DNA of 64,000 bases, from positions 1-64,000 of the forward strand of contig JAWLCL010000001.1 in the NCBI GenBank assembly GCA_041687255.1, in the 5' to 3' direction. The position numbers and the translations under genes are program-made. Every line of letters starts with the position of its first letter. Within the stretch, counting starts at the first letter, position 1. Under the pieces are notes generated by a model. That model was given only the letters and a program-made list of their open reading frames with translations. It was not told the DNA's origin and did not search any database. The stretch comes from Mariniphaga sp041687255 (GTDB lineage: Bacteria; Bacteroidota; Bacteroidia; Bacteroidales; Prolixibacteraceae). Shown here piece after piece: positions 1 through 8,343 of this stretch.

Positions 1-2
1 GG

Positions 3-107
3 GCTTATCAGCACCATGTTCTTGGCGGTTTACTTCGTGCACCCTACAAAGTTATTAATTCTATCATTTTTAGACCTTCTAATAAGGGCTTTGGAAAAGG
101 TTTATAG
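3..107 (+). CDS. C-terminal end of an unidentified protein (partial)
   Basis: The reading frame beginning at base 3 is open from the window edge to a TAG at 105-107, giving 34 residues that end in a basic stretch (…RPSNKGFGKGL). The other two forward frames also run some distance, so the assignment rests only on the protein-like composition and on the plus-strand genes that follow. No family is recognised. The gene body lies outside the window. Confidence 0.3.
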   Translation, partial: AYQHHVLGGLLRAPYKVINSIIFRPSNKGFGKGL

Positions 108-155
108 ACAAGTTACCCGCAAATTGAAGTACCTAAATTACTGATTTAAAAGTGT

Positions 156-163
156 TATATTTG
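156..163 (+). promoter_or_regulatory. Candidate -7 box for the HEPN/MNT pair
   Basis: TATATTTG matches the Bacteroidota -7 consensus TAnnTTTG and lies 20 bases before the HEPN start codon. No TTTG -33 element is present at the usual 19-21 base spacing, so only half of the promoter is supported. Confidence 0.35.
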
Positions 164-183
164 GGAAAGAAAACCAATTATTA

Positions 184-566
184 ATGAGTGATAACAGGTC
201 AGATATTGACATTAATAAGATTATAAAACATTGCATTGAAACATTAGATGACGATTTCAATAATCGTATGGATGGTCTTTATTTCTTGGGCATATTTCAA
301 TAGAAAAACTGCTCAAAGCTTTGTATGTTAAACGTCATAATAAACATGCACCTTTTATACATAATTTATACCGATTAGGTGAACTTAACGAATTATACTT
401 AAAAAATGAATATGCTGACTGGCTGGATGAAGTTACTTCATTTAATTTGAATGCCAGATATGATGATTATAAAAGAGAATTCTATAAATTATGTACTCCT
501 GAATATACTAAAATGTGGATTGAAAAAATAAAAATAATACGGGCATGGATAAAAGAGATGTTATAG
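184..566 (+). pseudogene. HEPN-domain toxin-like gene, deleted and frameshifted
   Basis: HEPN proteins are small helical RNases, usually paired with an MNT nucleotidyltransferase as toxin and antitoxin. The start at 184 opens a frame with a typical HEPN N-terminus (…ETLDDDFNN) that hits TAG at 301. The rest of the domain continues in another frame from about 264 (SYGWSLFLGHISIEKLLKA, then YVKRHNKHAPFIHNL), ending at 566. Homologues have roughly nine more residues between the two parts. The simplest reading is an internal deletion, not a multiple of three, around 255-264. There is no ATG for the second part, only a TTG at 321. The stop overlaps the MNT start. The product as encoded should be non-functional unless the shift is an assembly error. 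Confidence 0.75.
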
Positions 567-856
567 AAATTGCTGAAAAATATGCCCGGGCTGTAAAATC
601 GAAATATGGTTTTGTCAGAATTATACTTTTTGGATCGTATGCCAAAGGCAATTACAATGAAGATAGTGACATCGATATTGCGGTAATTCTGAAGGATTAC
701 AGTAATCTTATTGATACCCAGGTAGACCTGATGCGGTTAAGGAGAAAAATTGACAGCCGGATTGAGCCACATCCATTCAAGGAAAAAGATTTTGACAGGA
801 CAAATCCGATGGTGGATGAAATCTTAAAACACGGAGAAGATATCCAAATCAATTGA
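545..856 (+). CDS. MNT-type minimal nucleotidyltransferase (HEPN partner)
   Basis: This 103-residue protein belongs to the minimal nucleotidyltransferase family that acts as antitoxin for HEPN toxins; some members AMPylate the toxin. The polymerase-beta-fold signature is complete: G30-S31 in LFGSYAKG, then D42 and D44 in SDIDIAV, which bind metal. Length is normal for the family. The ATG lies inside the 3' end of the HEPN gene (overlap 545-566), the usual arrangement for the pair. The coding frame is intact although its partner is broken, so it may be an orphan antitoxin. Confidence 0.8.
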   Translation: MDKRDVIEIAEKYARAVKSKYGFVRIILFGSYAKGNYNEDSDIDIAVILKDYSNLIDTQVDLMRLRRKIDSRIEPHPFKEKDFDRTNPMVDEILKHGEDIQIN

Positions 857-900
857 AGCTGAAATTCTATGCGGTAGGAATAATGTAATCTGTTTTATTT

Positions 901-935
901 AAACCTGACAGGTTCTCGAAAAACCTGTCAGGTTT
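901..935. repeat. Small inverted repeat between toxin-antitoxin remnants
   Basis: Two arms, 901-914 and 922-935, pair over 14 bases around the core AACCTGACAGGTT / AACCTGTCAGGTT, with a six- to seven-base loop. It sits exactly where the upstream part of an antitoxin gene is missing. Short palindromes of this kind are scattered in Bacteroidota intergenic DNA. It is not followed by a T run, so it is unlikely to be a terminator. Confidence 0.6.
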
Positions 936-974
936 GAACAAGCTTTTAAGGAAATTGAAGATAATGACCAATGA
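936..974 (+). pseudogene. 3' end of a RelB/Phd-like antitoxin gene
   Basis: The last codons before the RelE-like start read …EQAFKEIEDNDQ and stop at TGA 972-974. That acidic ending is common in antitoxins of RelE-type toxins, and the stop overlaps the toxin ATG in the classical ATGA fashion (971-974). Nothing upstream continues the frame as a plausible antitoxin; the palindrome at 901-935 abuts it. Only about 12 codons survive. The call depends on the overlap and on the neighbouring toxin fragment. Confidence 0.5.
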
Positions 975-1084
975 CCTACAAGTTGTATGTTGAACGTTAT
1001 GCTCAAAAGCAGATCCTGAAACTGGACAAAAAAGCTATACCCATTATCAAATCTGCTATCGCCGGACTTGCTGAAAATAAAGAA
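971..1084 (+). pseudogene. RelE-like toxin, truncated after about 37 residues
   Basis: RelE toxins are ribosome-dependent mRNA endonucleases of about 85-95 residues. The 5' third is clear: MTYKLYVERYAQKQILKLD followed by an amphipathic helix ending in IAGLAENK near 1081. After that the frame runs into the antisense of the permease 3' end and loses all family character, stopping at 1177. The central strands and the catalytic C-terminal residues are absent, so the fragment is inactive. Its breakpoint lies at the permease stop codon (1085-1087), suggesting a deletion or recombination joint. Confidence 0.7.
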
Positions 1085-2338
1085 TTACACACTGTTCATC
1101 GCTTCCACCGGGTTCAGCCGGGCGGCGGTACGTGCCGGCATCAGCCCGGCAATGAAGCCGATGACGCTGGAGATTAACAGCCCCCTGATGATGTTGGCCG
1201 GGGTGAGCGATATGGTGAAATCGGTGACTGCATTCACAACAAGTGTCCCGAAAAAAATAAGCATAAGGCCAACAATACCTCCAATTACTGAAAGTACCAC
1301 CGCTTCAAAAATAAATTCGGTAAGGATGAAGTATTTTTTTGCCCCCAGCGATTTCTGGATGCCTATGATTCGGGTGCGCTCCTTTACCGATACAAACATG
1401 ATGTTGGCAATGCCGAAGCCGCCCACCAGGATGGAGAACCCGCCGATGATCCAGCCGGCCATATTGAACACAATGAAAAACTGGTCGAACTGGTTGGAAA
1501 TGATGCTCACCTCGTTCACTGCAAAATCGTTTTCCTCCCGGGGCTGTAGCCGGCGAATGCTGCGCATGATGCCTTCCAGCTCAGCCGTGAACCGTTCCTG
1601 CGAAACATTGGGTTTGGCTTTTACGCAAATGCTTTGACCCATGTCGCGGTTCCTGATGTCAACCATATAAAACGACTGGGTGGCACTGATGTGAATGTTG
1701 TTGTCCATGCTGGTGCCAAACATATCCTGGCCTGTTTTTTCATACGTGCCTATAATGCGGAAACGGAAACCCTGGATTTTGATGGATTGCCCTAAGGGGT
1801 TGATATCGGGAAAAAGCTTTTCGGCAACCACTGCCCCCACAAGAGCGACCGGAGTGCCCGAGTGCATTTCACTTTCGGTAAAATACCTTCCGGCCCCAAG
1901 TTTCAGGTTCCATACGTCAAATAACGGATAGGTTGATGCCATTACAGTGGCATTCTCAATTTTGTTGCTTCCGTGCTGCACTGTCCGGTTAAAGCCGTAA
2001 AAGAATACGGCATGTTCAATTGTGGAACTGCGGCGCAGGATGTCGTCAGCTTCCCCTATTTCAGGTACCGGCCGGTTCATGTATTTCCACCACGGGTATT
2101 CGGTTTCTCCCTCGGGCGGGGCCCACGGCCATTTCTGAATGTAAGCCATGTTGCTGCCCAGGGCATTCAGACTTTGCCTGATGTAATTTTCCAGCGAATC
2201 AATCACTGTAAACACGGAAATGATGGCAAAAATGCCAATGGTGATGCCAAGCAACGACAGGAATGTGCGCAACTTGTTTGCTTTTAGTGAATTGAAAGCA
2301 AATGAAAAACTTTCGTAAATAAGCCTGATAAACAGCAT
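1085..2338 (-). CDS. MacB/FtsX-family ABC transporter permease
   Basis: This is a 417-residue permease with the MacB architecture: one N-terminal membrane helix (about 23-46, after the KANKLRTFLSLLGI segment), a periplasmic MacB_PCD domain of about 220 residues, and three C-terminal helices with the conserved KERTRIIGIQKSLGAKK loop and a terminal ARLNPVEAM. MacB-like complexes are mechanotransmission exporters that need an ATPase and often an HlyD-type adaptor. Neither lies next to it. A second permease of the same type occurs alone at 49698-50945. The ATG at 2336-2338 is preceded by a purine-rich stretch. The transported substrate is unknown. Confidence 0.85.
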   Translation of the reverse strand: MLFIRLIYESFSFAFNSLKANKLRTFLSLLGITIGIFAIISVFTVIDSLENYIRQSLNALGSNMAYIQKWPWAPPEGETEYPWWKYMNRPVPEIGEADDILRRSSTIEHAVFFYGFNRTVQHGSNKIENATVMASTYPLFDVWNLKLGAGRYFTESEMHSGTPVALVGAVVAEKLFPDINPLGQSIKIQGFRFRIIGTYEKTGQDMFGTSMDNNIHISATQSFYMVDIRNRDMGQSICVKAKPNVSQERFTAELEGIMRSIRRLQPREENDFAVNEVSIISNQFDQFFIVFNMAGWIIGGFSILVGGFGIANIMFVSVKERTRIIGIQKSLGAKKYFILTEFIFEAVVLSVIGGIVGLMLIFFGTLVVNAVTDFTISLTPANIIRGLLISSVIGFIAGLMPARTAARLNPVEAMNSV

Positions 2339-2504
2339 TCTTTTTCTCTTATTTTAACCGGCAAAAAAGCTGAACTCCTATATTAGTGTTGTTTTTTTCG
2401 TACAATTACACCCTGATTATAAAGCTTCAGGAGAAAGTTTTTCAGTTTCAGATAATATTAATCTAAACCTTGTGTTTTATAACAGTATTGTAAATTGAAT
2501 TTTT

Positions 2505-2512
2505 TATCTTTG
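2505..2512 (+). promoter_or_regulatory. Candidate -7 box of the purH-mre operon
   Basis: TATCTTTG, followed by C, is a strong match to the Bacteroidota -7 element. It would place the transcript start about 15-20 bases before the purH ATG. A clear TTTG at -33 is missing. Confidence 0.45.
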
Positions 2513-2537
2513 CAAACGAATTTGAAATATGAAGTAA

Positions 2538-4124
2538 ATGGCTGATAATAAAAAAATTAAGACTGCCCTTATTTCGGTTTACCATAAAGAAAACCTGGAT
2601 GGCATAATTCGGAAACTGGACCAGCTCAATGTGAAAATAATAAGTACCGGCGGAACGAAGTCGTTTATCGAGTCGCTTGGAGTGCAGGTAACTTCAGTGG
2701 AAAGCCTTACCGGTTATCCATCCATACTGGGTGGGCGCGTGAAAACCCTTCATCCGAAAATATTTGGAGGCATCTTATCGCGTCGGGACAACCAGGGCGA
2801 TGTCAGTCAGCTTACCGAATATGAAATTCCTGAGATCGATTTGATCATTGTTGATTTGTATCCATTCGAAAGCACCGTGACTTCAGGAGCTTCAGAACAG
2901 GATATCATTGAAAAAATTGATATCGGCGGCATTTCACTCATCAGGGCAGCAGCCAAAAACTTTAACGATGTAGTAATCGTGCCGTCACAAAACGAGTATC
3001 AGCCGTTGCTCGACTTGCTGAATGAAAAGCAGGGTGAATTTTCGCTTGCCGACAGGAAGCAGTTTGCCGCAAAGGCATTTGCCGTTTCTTCGCATTACGA
3101 TGCAGCCATTTTTAATTATTTCAGCAGCGATTCACAGAGTGAAAGAATCAGCCTGAACAACGGGCAGGTACTACGTTACGGCGAGAACCCACATCAGCAG
3201 GCAACCTTCTTTAAATTTAACAATGTTCCTTCGGGCGTTTCAATCGCCAATGCAAAAGTTTTGCAGGGGAAAGCGCTTTCCTACAACAACATGCTTGATG
3301 CCGATGCAGCATGGAAAGCAGCCAGCGATGCATTCCATTCTGTTACCCATTTAAACAATAAAGTGGCAGTTTCGGTAGTTAAACATCTTAACCCATGTGG
3401 GCTGGCGGTTACTGGAAACATCATGGAGTCGCTTGAACTGGCCTGGGCGGGTGACCCGATAAGCGCATTTGGGGGTATTATTTGCTTTACAGATGTGGTT
3501 ACAGCAGAAGTAGCGGAATGGTTTCAAAATAGGTTCGTGGAAATATTGATTGCTCCCGAATTTACATCGGAAGCACTCGATGTGCTTGGTAAAAAGAAGA
3601 ACCTGCGACTGCTGGAATCCCCGGTGAAGGAGGAAATAACAGGTGAAAAACTTTACCGCTCGATTAGCGGGGGCATGTTGGTACAGGATGAGGATGAGGG
3701 GATGGATACTCAATTTGACATTGTTACTGAGAAGAAATTTGATTCAGATAAAATAAACCTGGCGAAATTTGGTGTTACTGCTTGTAAGCATTTAAAAAGC
3801 AATGCCATTGCCATAGTTACACAAACCCCGGCAGGCGCATACTGGCTTACAGGCGCAGGAATGGGGCAGCCCAACCGGCTCGACAGCATGCGGCATCTGA
3901 CCATGCCGCGTTTTGATATGAAAGAGGGCGTGAATATGGAAGATTCGGTGGTGATATCCGATGCTTTCTTTCCCTTCCGCGACAGTATTGAGGCGGCCAG
4001 CGAGTACGGAGTGAAATACATTGTGGAACCCGGTGGCAGCATCCGTGACAAGGAAGTTATTGATGCCTGCAACGAATTCGGTATTGCAATGGTTTTTACA
4101 GGGCGACGACACTTTAAACATTGA
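2538..4124 (+). CDS. purH: Bifunctional AICAR transformylase / IMP cyclohydrolase
   Basis: PurH catalyses the last two steps of IMP synthesis: formylation of AICAR with 10-formyl-THF, then ring closure. The N-terminal MGS-like cyclohydrolase domain shows KIISTGGT and GGRVKTLHPK. The transformylase domain contains the catalytic VVKHLNPCG segment (Lys-His). The protein is 528 residues, close to the usual 510-530. It heads an apparent operon: mreB starts 21 bases after its stop. The purH-mreB linkage is common in Bacteroidota and suggests joint growth-linked control. Confidence 0.97.
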   Translation: MADNKKIKTALISVYHKENLDGIIRKLDQLNVKIISTGGTKSFIESLGVQVTSVESLTGYPSILGGRVKTLHPKIFGGILSRRDNQGDVSQLTEYEIPEIDLIIVDLYPFESTVTSGASEQDIIEKIDIGGISLIRAAAKNFNDVVIVPSQNEYQPLLDLLNEKQGEFSLADRKQFAAKAFAVSSHYDAAIFNYFSSDSQSERISLNNGQVLRYGENPHQQATFFKFNNVPSGVSIANAKVLQGKALSYNNMLDADAAWKAASDAFHSVTHLNNKVAVSVVKHLNPCGLAVTGNIMESLELAWAGDPISAFGGIICFTDVVTAEVAEWFQNRFVEILIAPEFTSEALDVLGKKKNLRLLESPVKEEITGEKLYRSISGGMLVQDEDEGMDTQFDIVTEKKFDSDKINLAKFGVTACKHLKSNAIAIVTQTPAGAYWLTGAGMGQPNRLDSMRHLTMPRFDMKEGVNMEDSVVISDAFFPFRDSIEAASEYGVKYIVEPGGSIRDKEVIDACNEFGIAMVFTGRRHFKH

Positions 4125-4145
4125 TACTTAAAACCAATACAGAAG

Positions 4146-5168
4146 ATGGGATTATTTTCTTTTTTGACTCAGGAAATTGCCATTGACCTGGGGACAGCAA
4201 ATACGATAATCATTCACAACGATAAAATTGTAGTGGATGAGCCCTCCATTGTAGCCATTAACCTGAAAACGGAGAAACTGGTGGCCATTGGAGAAAAAGC
4301 CCGCCAGATGCAGGGTAAAACACATGCCAACCTGAAGACAATCAGGCCATTGCGCGATGGTGTGATTGCCGATTTTAATGCCGCCGAGCAGATGATCAGG
4401 GGGATGATAAAAATGATTAACCCCAAGCCGAGGATGTTTTCCCCGGCGCTGAAAATGGTCATTTGTATACCGTCAGGCAGCACGGAGGTTGAAATACGTG
4501 CCGTACGCGATTCGGCCGAACATGCCGGGGGGCGTGAAGTGTATATGGTGTATGAACCCCTTGCCGCCGCAATAGGAATCGGCCTCGATGTGGAAGCACC
4601 TGAAGGGAACATGGTTGTGGATATCGGTGGCGGTACTACCGAGATTGCCGTTATTTCGCTGGGCGGTATCGTAACCAATAAATCAATCCGCATTGCCGGC
4701 GATGATCTCACTGCCGACATTATGGAGTACATGCGCCACCAGCACAACATCAAAATTGGCGAGCGTACAGCAGAAGAGATAAAAATACATGTTGGCTCTG
4801 CACTCTCGCAGTTGCAGGACCCGCCATCTGATTACATCGTACAGGGGCCTAACCAGATGACTGCCCTTCCCATAGAGGTGCCGGTGTCGTACCAGGAAAT
4901 TGCCCACTGCCTTGAAAAGTCGATTTCAAAAATCGAAACCGCTGTGCTGGGCGCCCTGGAACAAACTCCTCCCGAATTGTATGCCGACATTGTATCGAAA
5001 GGCATCTGGCTGGCCGGTGGCGGAGCATTGCTCAAAGGCCTCGATAAACGCCTTACCGACAAAATCGGTATCCCTTTCCGTGTGGCTGAAGACCCCTTGC
5101 GGGCGGTTGTGCGTGGTACAGGGGTGGCGCTTAAAAATGTTGATAAATTTTCATTCTTAATTCGTTGA
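4146..5168 (+). CDS. mreB: Rod-shape-determining actin homologue MreB
   Basis: MreB forms membrane-associated filaments that guide lateral peptidoglycan synthesis. It has the actin-fold phosphate loops: DLGTANT at residues 14-20 and VVDIGGGTTE at about 157-166, plus the adenosine-motif glycine run WLAGGGALLKG near the C-terminus. Length is 340, typical. The N-terminal MGLFSFL may be an amphipathic membrane-binding helix. It is followed after 20 bases by mreC. Confidence 0.97.
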   Translation: MGLFSFLTQEIAIDLGTANTIIIHNDKIVVDEPSIVAINLKTEKLVAIGEKARQMQGKTHANLKTIRPLRDGVIADFNAAEQMIRGMIKMINPKPRMFSPALKMVICIPSGSTEVEIRAVRDSAEHAGGREVYMVYEPLAAAIGIGLDVEAPEGNMVVDIGGGTTEIAVISLGGIVTNKSIRIAGDDLTADIMEYMRHQHNIKIGERTAEEIKIHVGSALSQLQDPPSDYIVQGPNQMTALPIEVPVSYQEIAHCLEKSISKIETAVLGALEQTPPELYADIVSKGIWLAGGGALLKGLDKRLTDKIGIPFRVAEDPLRAVVRGTGVALKNVDKFSFLIR

Positions 5169-5188
5169 AAGGCAGATTAACCTAAAAA

Positions 5189-6016
5189 ATGAGAAGCCTA
5201 TTCAGGTATTTACTTCGAAATTATGCTTTTGTGCTCTTTATTCTGTTGGAAACCCTTGCTCTGGCAATGGTTTTTAATTACAACAGTTTTCAAAGAGCAA
5301 AATACCTGAATTCAGCAAATTTCATTTCCGGTAACATCTACAGTATGTATAATTCTGTAGCCGGATATTTTGGCCTTTTAAAAGACAATAAGGAACTGGC
5401 CCTTGAAAATGCGCGGTTGCGTATGCTGCTGGAAAACCAGGGATACGAAGTCCCCGCCGTTGATTCACTGGCTATGGCTGTTCGTCAGAGCGATTCGTTG
5501 TACAGGTTTACAACCGCTCAGGTAATCAATAATTCAGTGAACAGCGCATACAATTACATTACCCTTAACAAGGGCAGGAGGCATGGCTTAAGACCCGACC
5601 AGGGAATTATTTCTTCCAACGGAATTGTTGGTGTAGTGGGGCAGGTTTCCGATTCGTATGCCATGGGTTTGTCGGTATTGAACCGCAGGTGGAGCGTATC
5701 GGCAAAACTAAAAAACGGCGGGTATTACGGTTCACTTATGTGGCCCGGCACCAATCACAGGGTTGCGCGGTTATCCGAAATTCCCCTGCATGTGGATATT
5801 GCTCCCGGCGATACGGTAGTTACCAGCGGATATTCTTCCATTTTTCCCGAAGGAGTGCTGGTGGGTACCATCAGCGACTTTACCCGTCCCGACGGAGAAA
5901 ACTATTATGCCATCGATGTACTGCTTTCAGTCGATTTTAAGTCGCTGTCGCATGTCGAGGTAGTGGAATTTGTAAATAAGCAGGAGTTAAATGAACTTGA
6001 AAAATTCCGGGAGTAA
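5189..6016 (+). CDS. mreC: Rod-shape-determining protein MreC
   Basis: MreC links cytoplasmic MreB to the periplasmic elongation enzymes. The 275-residue protein has an N-terminal membrane helix (about 13-30), a coiled-coil segment (about 65-85, DNKELALENARLRMLLE) and the periplasmic double beta-barrel with the family signature of repeated hydrophobic glycine turns (GIISSNGIVGVVGQVS). The mreD start lies two bases after its stop, consistent with translational coupling. Confidence 0.95.
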   Translation: MRSLFRYLLRNYAFVLFILLETLALAMVFNYNSFQRAKYLNSANFISGNIYSMYNSVAGYFGLLKDNKELALENARLRMLLENQGYEVPAVDSLAMAVRQSDSLYRFTTAQVINNSVNSAYNYITLNKGRRHGLRPDQGIISSNGIVGVVGQVSDSYAMGLSVLNRRWSVSAKLKNGGYYGSLMWPGTNHRVARLSEIPLHVDIAPGDTVVTSGYSSIFPEGVLVGTISDFTRPDGENYYAIDVLLSVDFKSLSHVEVVEFVNKQELNELEKFRE

Positions 6017-6018
6017 CT

Positions 6019-6519
6019 ATGGGTAACCTGTTTAAATACGGATTCATGTTCATTGTGCTGGTTTTGGTGCAGGTGTTAATATTTAACCAGGTGCATTTTG
6101 GAGGGTATCTCAATCCTTTCATATATATCCTGTTCGTTATGTTGCTGCCTGTTAACACGCCGCGATACCTGTTGCTGATTTCCGGTTTTTTGCTCGGGCT
6201 TGCAGTCGATGTGTTTTCAAATACCCTGGGAATGCATGCTGCTGCAACTACATTTATTGCTTTTATCAGGCCGTTTGTGATACGCTCAATCTCCAGCCGC
6301 GAGGAAGACAGGCATGAATATCCGGGCTTGAAGCAGAATTCATTGTCGTGGTTTTTTTATTATGCGCTTATAATGGTTTTTTCTCACCATTTTGTTTTTT
6401 TCTACCTCGAATTTTTTACTTTCAGCCATTTTCTTACAACATTGTTGAGGGTTGGGTTGAGCACTTTGTTTTCTGTTTTTTTAATTGTACTGAGTCAGTT
6501 TTTAATATTTAGGGAGTAG
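6019..6519 (+). CDS. mreD: Rod-shape-determining membrane protein MreD
   Basis: This is a 166-residue, strongly hydrophobic protein with about five predicted membrane spans. Similarity in the family is weak, so the call leans on position between mreC and the PBP2 gene, on length, and on the LVDVFSNTLGMHA-like segment (here GLAVDVFSNTLGMHAAAT) that is conserved in MreD. It is part of the elongasome with MreC, PBP2 and RodA. Confidence 0.9.
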   Translation: MGNLFKYGFMFIVLVLVQVLIFNQVHFGGYLNPFIYILFVMLLPVNTPRYLLLISGFLLGLAVDVFSNTLGMHAAATTFIAFIRPFVIRSISSREEDRHEYPGLKQNSLSWFFYYALIMVFSHHFVFFYLEFFTFSHFLTTLLRVGLSTLFSVFLIVLSQFLIFRE

Positions 6520-6524
6520 AAAGA

Positions 6525-8342
6525 GTGAACAAATTTTCGAAACGGAGCTATATCATTATCGGCATATTTGCTTTGGTGGGTATAATCTTTCTTATAGGAC
6601 TTTTCCGGTTACAGATGCTGGACCCCACCTATAAGGTTTTTGCCACCAATAATGTGTTGCGCGAAGTTGTTCAGTATCCCGCAAGGGGTTTGATATACGA
6701 CCGTAAAGGCAATCTGCTTGTGCACAATAAACCTTCATACGACCTGATGATTACCCCCCGCGAAGTTGGTGTGTTTGATACCCTTTACTTGTGTAACCTG
6801 CTTGAGATTACGAAGGAAGACCTGGAGGAACAGATACAGGCTGCAAAGAAATATTCGAGGTACAAACCTTCCATTATCGTAAAACAGATTGCTCCCGAAA
6901 CTTATGCTGTTCTGCAGGAAAAAATATACCGCTTCAAGGGGTTTCATACCCAATCGAGAACATTGAGGGAATACAATTATCCGGTTGCTGCGCATGTATT
7001 GGGTTATGTTGGTGAAGTGAGTTCTTCAGATATCGGAGGTGAAAGCTACTACAAAATGGGCGATTACATAGGTGTAAGTGGCATTGAGAAAACATATGAG
7101 GAATGGCTGAGAGGCATAAAGGGTAAGAAGAAATACCTGGTGGATGTTCACAACCGGATTCAGGGAAGCTTTCTTGGCGGAGAAGAAGATTCACCTGCCA
7201 GTGTCGGGCATAATCTGATTACTTCCATTGATATCGATTTGCAGGTTTACGCCGAATTGTTGCTTCAGAATAAAAGAGGAAGCGTTGTAGCCATAGAACC
7301 CTCAACGGGAGAAATCCTGGCTATTGCCAGCGCACCCGGTTATCATCCCAATCTGCTGGTGGGCAGGCAAAGGGGGACCAACTATGGAAAGCTGCTGGCC
7401 GATACATTAAAGCCCTTGTTCAACCGTGCTTTGCTGTCGGAGTATCCACCCGGTTCAACCTTTAAGGTGGTGAATGCTTTGATTGCTTTGGAAGAAAAAA
7501 GTATAACCGAACATACCCGGTTTTCATGTGCCGGTCCGGGTTCAACTCCTATCCGCTGCACACACGAACATTCATCGCCACTCAACGTGGCGACTGCCAT
7601 CAAGGAATCGTGCAATCCTTTTTTGTGGAACACCTATCGTTCGGTACTGGCAAAATATCCTACTACCGCCGAGGGGTATAATGTTTGGAGGGATCATGTG
7701 CTTAAATTCGGTGTTGGAAAAAAGCTGGATATGGATATTCCGGTTGAATCATCAGGGAGTCTTCCCGAAATGTCGTACTTCGATAACATATACGGAAAGG
7801 GGCGTTGGCGGCCACTGACAATACGTTCAATGGCAATAGGACAGGGAGAACTGGGTGTGACTCCTGTTCAGTTGGCCAATTTTACCGCTGCTATCGCCAA
7901 CAGGGGATTTTACTATACACCTCATGTTGTGAAAGAAATAGAAAATTCAGAAATTGACAACCGTTTCAAAGAAAAGCACGATGTTGGAATTTCAAGGGAG
8001 CATTTTGAGCCGGTAATAGAGGGCATGGAAATGTCAGTCAGGCATTCTGTTACAGGAGCGCTGGTAAATATACCCAATGTAGCCATGTGCGGAAAAACCG
8101 GAACAGTGCAAAACCCCCAGGGATCCGATCACTCTGTTTTTATGGCCTTTGCACCTAAGGACAACCCTCAGATTGCCATTTCAGTTTACATTGAAAATGG
8201 TGTTTGGGGCGCAAGGTATGCTGCTCCTATTGGCAGCCTTCTGGTGGAAAAATATCTGACCGATTCCATTTCGCCTGGCAGAAAATGGGTGGAAACTCGT
8301 ATGATTAATGCCAATTTGTTAAACCCCAATCAACCAAAGTAG
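6525..8342 (+). CDS. mrdA: Penicillin-binding protein 2, elongasome transpeptidase
   Basis: This class B PBP cross-links lateral-wall peptidoglycan. There is one N-terminal membrane helix (about 9-27), a PBP dimerisation domain (GRLIYDR-like ARGLIYDRKG at 53-62), and the transpeptidase domain with all three motifs: S311-TFK, S362-CN and K524-TGT. The 605-residue length is typical. The start is GTG at 6525, five bases after the mreD stop, with an AAAGA stretch before it. No in-frame ATG is closer that would preserve the membrane anchor. rodA follows after one base. Confidence 0.96.
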   Translation: MNKFSKRSYIIIGIFALVGIIFLIGLFRLQMLDPTYKVFATNNVLREVVQYPARGLIYDRKGNLLVHNKPSYDLMITPREVGVFDTLYLCNLLEITKEDLEEQIQAAKKYSRYKPSIIVKQIAPETYAVLQEKIYRFKGFHTQSRTLREYNYPVAAHVLGYVGEVSSSDIGGESYYKMGDYIGVSGIEKTYEEWLRGIKGKKKYLVDVHNRIQGSFLGGEEDSPASVGHNLITSIDIDLQVYAELLLQNKRGSVVAIEPSTGEILAIASAPGYHPNLLVGRQRGTNYGKLLADTLKPLFNRALLSEYPPGSTFKVVNALIALEEKSITEHTRFSCAGPGSTPIRCTHEHSSPLNVATAIKESCNPFLWNTYRSVLAKYPTTAEGYNVWRDHVLKFGVGKKLDMDIPVESSGSLPEMSYFDNIYGKGRWRPLTIRSMAIGQGELGVTPVQLANFTAAIANRGFYYTPHVVKEIENSEIDNRFKEKHDVGISREHFEPVIEGMEMSVRHSVTGALVNIPNVAMCGKTGTVQNPQGSDHSVFMAFAPKDNPQIAISVYIENGVWGARYAAPIGSLLVEKYLTDSISPGRKWVETRMINANLLNPNQPK

Positions 8343-8343
8343 C

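Noticed and set aside
1068..1637. 189-residue plus-strand frame
   Set aside because: It is antisense to the C-terminal half of the MacB-like permease and has no family character or ribosome site.
4214..4753. 179-residue minus-strand frame in mreB
   Set aside because: Shadow of a strongly conserved gene; composition is unlike a real protein.
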